7,838 nucleotides of DNA from Saprospiraceae bacterium. Its GTDB lineage: Bacteria; Bacteroidota; Bacteroidia; Chitinophagales; Saprospiraceae. The notes beneath the pieces are model-generated. The model had not been told where the DNA came from. It was given only the letters and a program-made list of their open reading frames with translations, and searched no databases. The translations under genes and the position numbers were made by a program. Of this stretch, positions 6,575 to 7,838 are shown one piece after another (within the stretch, counting starts at the first letter, position 1; each line of letters starts with the position of its first letter). Location of the stretch: positions 1 to 7,838 of the forward strand of contig JADZFP010000641.1 of NCBI GenBank assembly GCA_020849825.1. The letters are read 5' to 3'.

Positions 6575-7234
6575 ATGGTTCTTCAAGCCACCGACATTCA
6601 CAAGTCCTACGGCCAGCTGCACATCCTGAAAGGGGTAAATTTCAGTGTGGAGCGCGGCGAAATCGTCAGCATTGTCGGCCGTTCGGGCGCCGGAAAAAGC
6701 ACTTTGTTGCATATCCTCGGCACACTCGACCAGGCCGATCAGGGTACTTTGCGCATTCGCGACACCGAATTGAGTCGTTTGAGCCCGCGTCAACTGGCGG
6801 CATTTCGCAACCGGCACATCGGGTTCGTGTTTCAGTTTCACCACCTGTTGCCGGAATTCACCGCCCTGGAAAACGTGTGTATCCCCGGTTTTATCGCCCG
6901 GCAACCCGTGGCAACGGTCCGAAACCGTGCCAAGGAACTGCTGGATTACCTCGGCCTCGGCGATCGCCTCGAACACAAGCCCACCCAGCTCAGCGGCGGC
7001 GAGCAGCAACGCGTGGCCGTCGCCCGAGCCCTGATCAACCAGCCCGATCTGCTGCTGGCCGACGAACCGACCGGCAACCTCGACAGTGCGGCCGCGCAGG
7101 ATTTGCACCAGCTCATCCGGCGTTTGCGCGACGACTACGGACAAACGTTCGTGATCGTCACCCACAACCAGGAACTGGCCGCCTTGTCGGACCGCACCGT
7201 GGAAATGCGCGACGGCCTGATCGTTTTGCACTAA
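6575..7234 (+). CDS. lolD: LolD-like ABC transporter ATP-binding protein
   Basis: The 219-residue product is a complete single-domain ABC ATPase. Walker A is GRSGAGKST (35-43), the Q-loop is Q87, the signature LSGGEQQR lies at 139-146, Walker B LLLADEP at 159-165, the D-loop at TGNLD (166-170), and the switch histidine is H197 in VTHNQE. The segment GFVFQFHHLLPEFTALENV (83-101) is the characteristic LolD version, which together with the short length points to the ATPase that powers LolCE release of lipoproteins from the inner membrane. A related MacB/FtsE-type exporter ATPase is the alternative. No LolC/LolE-like permease adjoins it in the window, so the partner must be encoded elsewhere. The neighbour downstream, 58 bases away, is a lipoprotein phosphatase, perhaps co-transcribed. 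The ATG at 6575 follows an AT-rich leader without a Shine-Dalgarno sequence. Confidence 0.9.
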   Translation: MVLQATDIHKSYGQLHILKGVNFSVERGEIVSIVGRSGAGKSTLLHILGTLDQADQGTLRIRDTELSRLSPRQLAAFRNRHIGFVFQFHHLLPEFTALENVCIPGFIARQPVATVRNRAKELLDYLGLGDRLEHKPTQLSGGEQQRVAVARALINQPDLLLADEPTGNLDSAAAQDLHQLIRRLRDDYGQTFVIVTHNQELAALSDRTVEMRDGLIVLH

Positions 7235-7259
7235 TCGTTTCAGCCAAAATTTCAAGTTA

Positions 7260-7283
7260 TTTGTGCCAAACTTTTGGCACAAA
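7260..7283. promoter_or_regulatory. Perfect inverted repeat before the alkaline phosphatase gene
   Basis: The arms TTTGTGCCAAA (7260-7270) and TTTGGCACAAA (7273-7283) are exact inverted copies of 11 bases with a CT spacer. The repeat ends nine bases before the ATG at 7293. A -7-like TATTTGTG (7258-7265, 7 of 8 to TAnnTTTG) overlaps its left arm, and a further direct half-copy GCCAAA at 7243-7248 lies exactly 22 bases before the GCCAAA in the left arm. Operator is the likeliest reading; an RNA hairpin masking the start is possible. It lacks a following T tract, so it is not a classical terminator of the LolD-like gene. Confidence 0.5.
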
Positions 7284-7292
7284 ACCTCAACG

Positions 7293-7838
7293 ATGAGCCT
7301 CCGTTATTTGCTGCTTTGCGGTTTGTATTTTTTTCTTTCCTGTTCGCCGACGCGCAAAGCCCAGGCGCCGCCCGCTCCCGTATCCATGGCCGAACGGCCC
7401 AAAAACATCATTCTGATGATCGGCGACGGCATGGCGTTGCCACAGGTTTCGGCGGGCTTGTACTGGCAGGGCGGCAAATCGGTTTTTGATCAATTTCCCT
7501 ACGTGGGGTTCCACAAAAGTTATTCGCACAACGACCTCATCACCGACTCGGCCGCCGGCGCCACGGCTTTTGCCTGCGGCGAAAAAACCGACAACAACGC
7601 CATCGGGGTACTTCCGCCCGACAACCACGCCTGCCAAACCATCCTCGAAGACCTCCACGCCCGCGGCTGGGCCACCGGTATGATCGTCACGTGTTCGGCC
7701 ACCCACGCGACGCCGGCTGCCTTTATCGCCCACGTCGATATCCGCGCTTTTACCGAACTCATCGCGCTGGACTATCTGCGAACGCCGCTGGACTGCTTCA
7801 TCGGCGGTGGTGAAGACGCCTTCAATGCCCGCCCCGAC
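7293..7838 (+). CDS. Alkaline phosphatase (PhoA family) lipoprotein, 5' part, truncated by window edge
   Basis: The first 182 codons of a phosphomonoesterase that would release phosphate outside the inner membrane are present; the frame is still open at the right edge. The N terminus is a short hydrophobic stretch ending FFLSC, giving a predicted lipidated C17, followed by a flexible, proline-rich linker. NIILMIGDGM (38-47) carries metal ligand D45. TDSAAGATAFACGEKT (84-99) holds the nucleophile S86, matching the DSAASATA motif of E. coli PhoA. TCSATHATPAAFIAHV (133-148) carries H138 and T140; histidine here, where the E. coli enzyme has Asp153, is known from other bacterial and animal members. 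All catalytic features expected in this portion are intact. Serine as nucleophile argues against the PafA type, which uses threonine. Regulation may involve the inverted repeat just upstream. Phosphate control is plausible but nothing in the sequence proves it. Confidence 0.92.
   Translation, partial: MSLRYLLLCGLYFFLSCSPTRKAQAPPAPVSMAERPKNIILMIGDGMALPQVSAGLYWQGGKSVFDQFPYVGFHKSYSHNDLITDSAAGATAFACGEKTDNNAIGVLPPDNHACQTILEDLHARGWATGMIVTCSATHATPAAFIAHVDIRAFTELIALDYLRTPLDCFIGGGEDAFNARPD

Noticed and set aside
7275..7280. TGGCAC as the -24 part of a sigma-54 promoter before the phosphatase gene
   Set aside because: No TTGC follows at the required spacing, and the hexamer is fully explained as part of the longer palindrome.
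6563..7282. 239-codon open frame opposite the LolD-like gene
   Set aside because: The plus strand encodes every ABC ATPase motif in order; the antisense frame has no family resemblance and ends inside the inverted repeat.

Overview
The window looks like chromosomal DNA of a Bacteroidota bacterium, most likely a GC-rich lineage near Saprospiria. This is an inference. The evidence is a secreted protein with a type B C-terminal sorting domain of the type IX secretion system (T9SS, Bacteroidota-specific), a ParA and a family-4 glycosyltransferase with Bacteroidota-style sequences, starts without a Shine-Dalgarno sequence, and upstream elements matching the Bacteroidota -7 promoter box TAnnTTTG.

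Seven protein genes fill the window. On the minus strand from the left edge are ParA (6..767) and, upstream of it, a UPF0173-type metallo-beta-lactamase-fold hydrolase (828..1511). They probably form one transcript, with a well-matched -7 box at 1575-1582. On the plus strand is a peptide/nickel-type ABC substrate-binding lipoprotein (1745..3355) with no permease or ATPase beside it. It converges, with one base between the stop codons, on a minus-strand T9SS cargo protein (3357..5159). Upstream of that, on the same strand, is a glycosyltransferase (5222..6445). Divergent from it on the plus strand are a LolD-like ATPase (6575..7234) and the first 182 codons of an alkaline phosphatase lipoprotein (7293 to the right edge).

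The right two thirds mostly serves the cell envelope: two lipoproteins, a lipoprotein-release ATPase, a T9SS-exported surface protein and a glycosyltransferase. The left end serves chromosome segregation, and parB may lie just beyond the left edge. All gaps are shorter than 250 bases. They contain no RNA gene, insertion sequence, CRISPR array or phage feature that I can recognise.

I find no clearly new multi-gene system. The observations that most deserve a second look are regulatory: an exact 11+11 base inverted repeat just before the phosphatase gene, a 9+9 base inverted repeat abutting the start of the substrate-binding lipoprotein gene, an exact tandem 10-base repeat where the -33 box of the hydrolase promoter should be, and a small inverted repeat spanning the two facing stop codons at 3351-3366.
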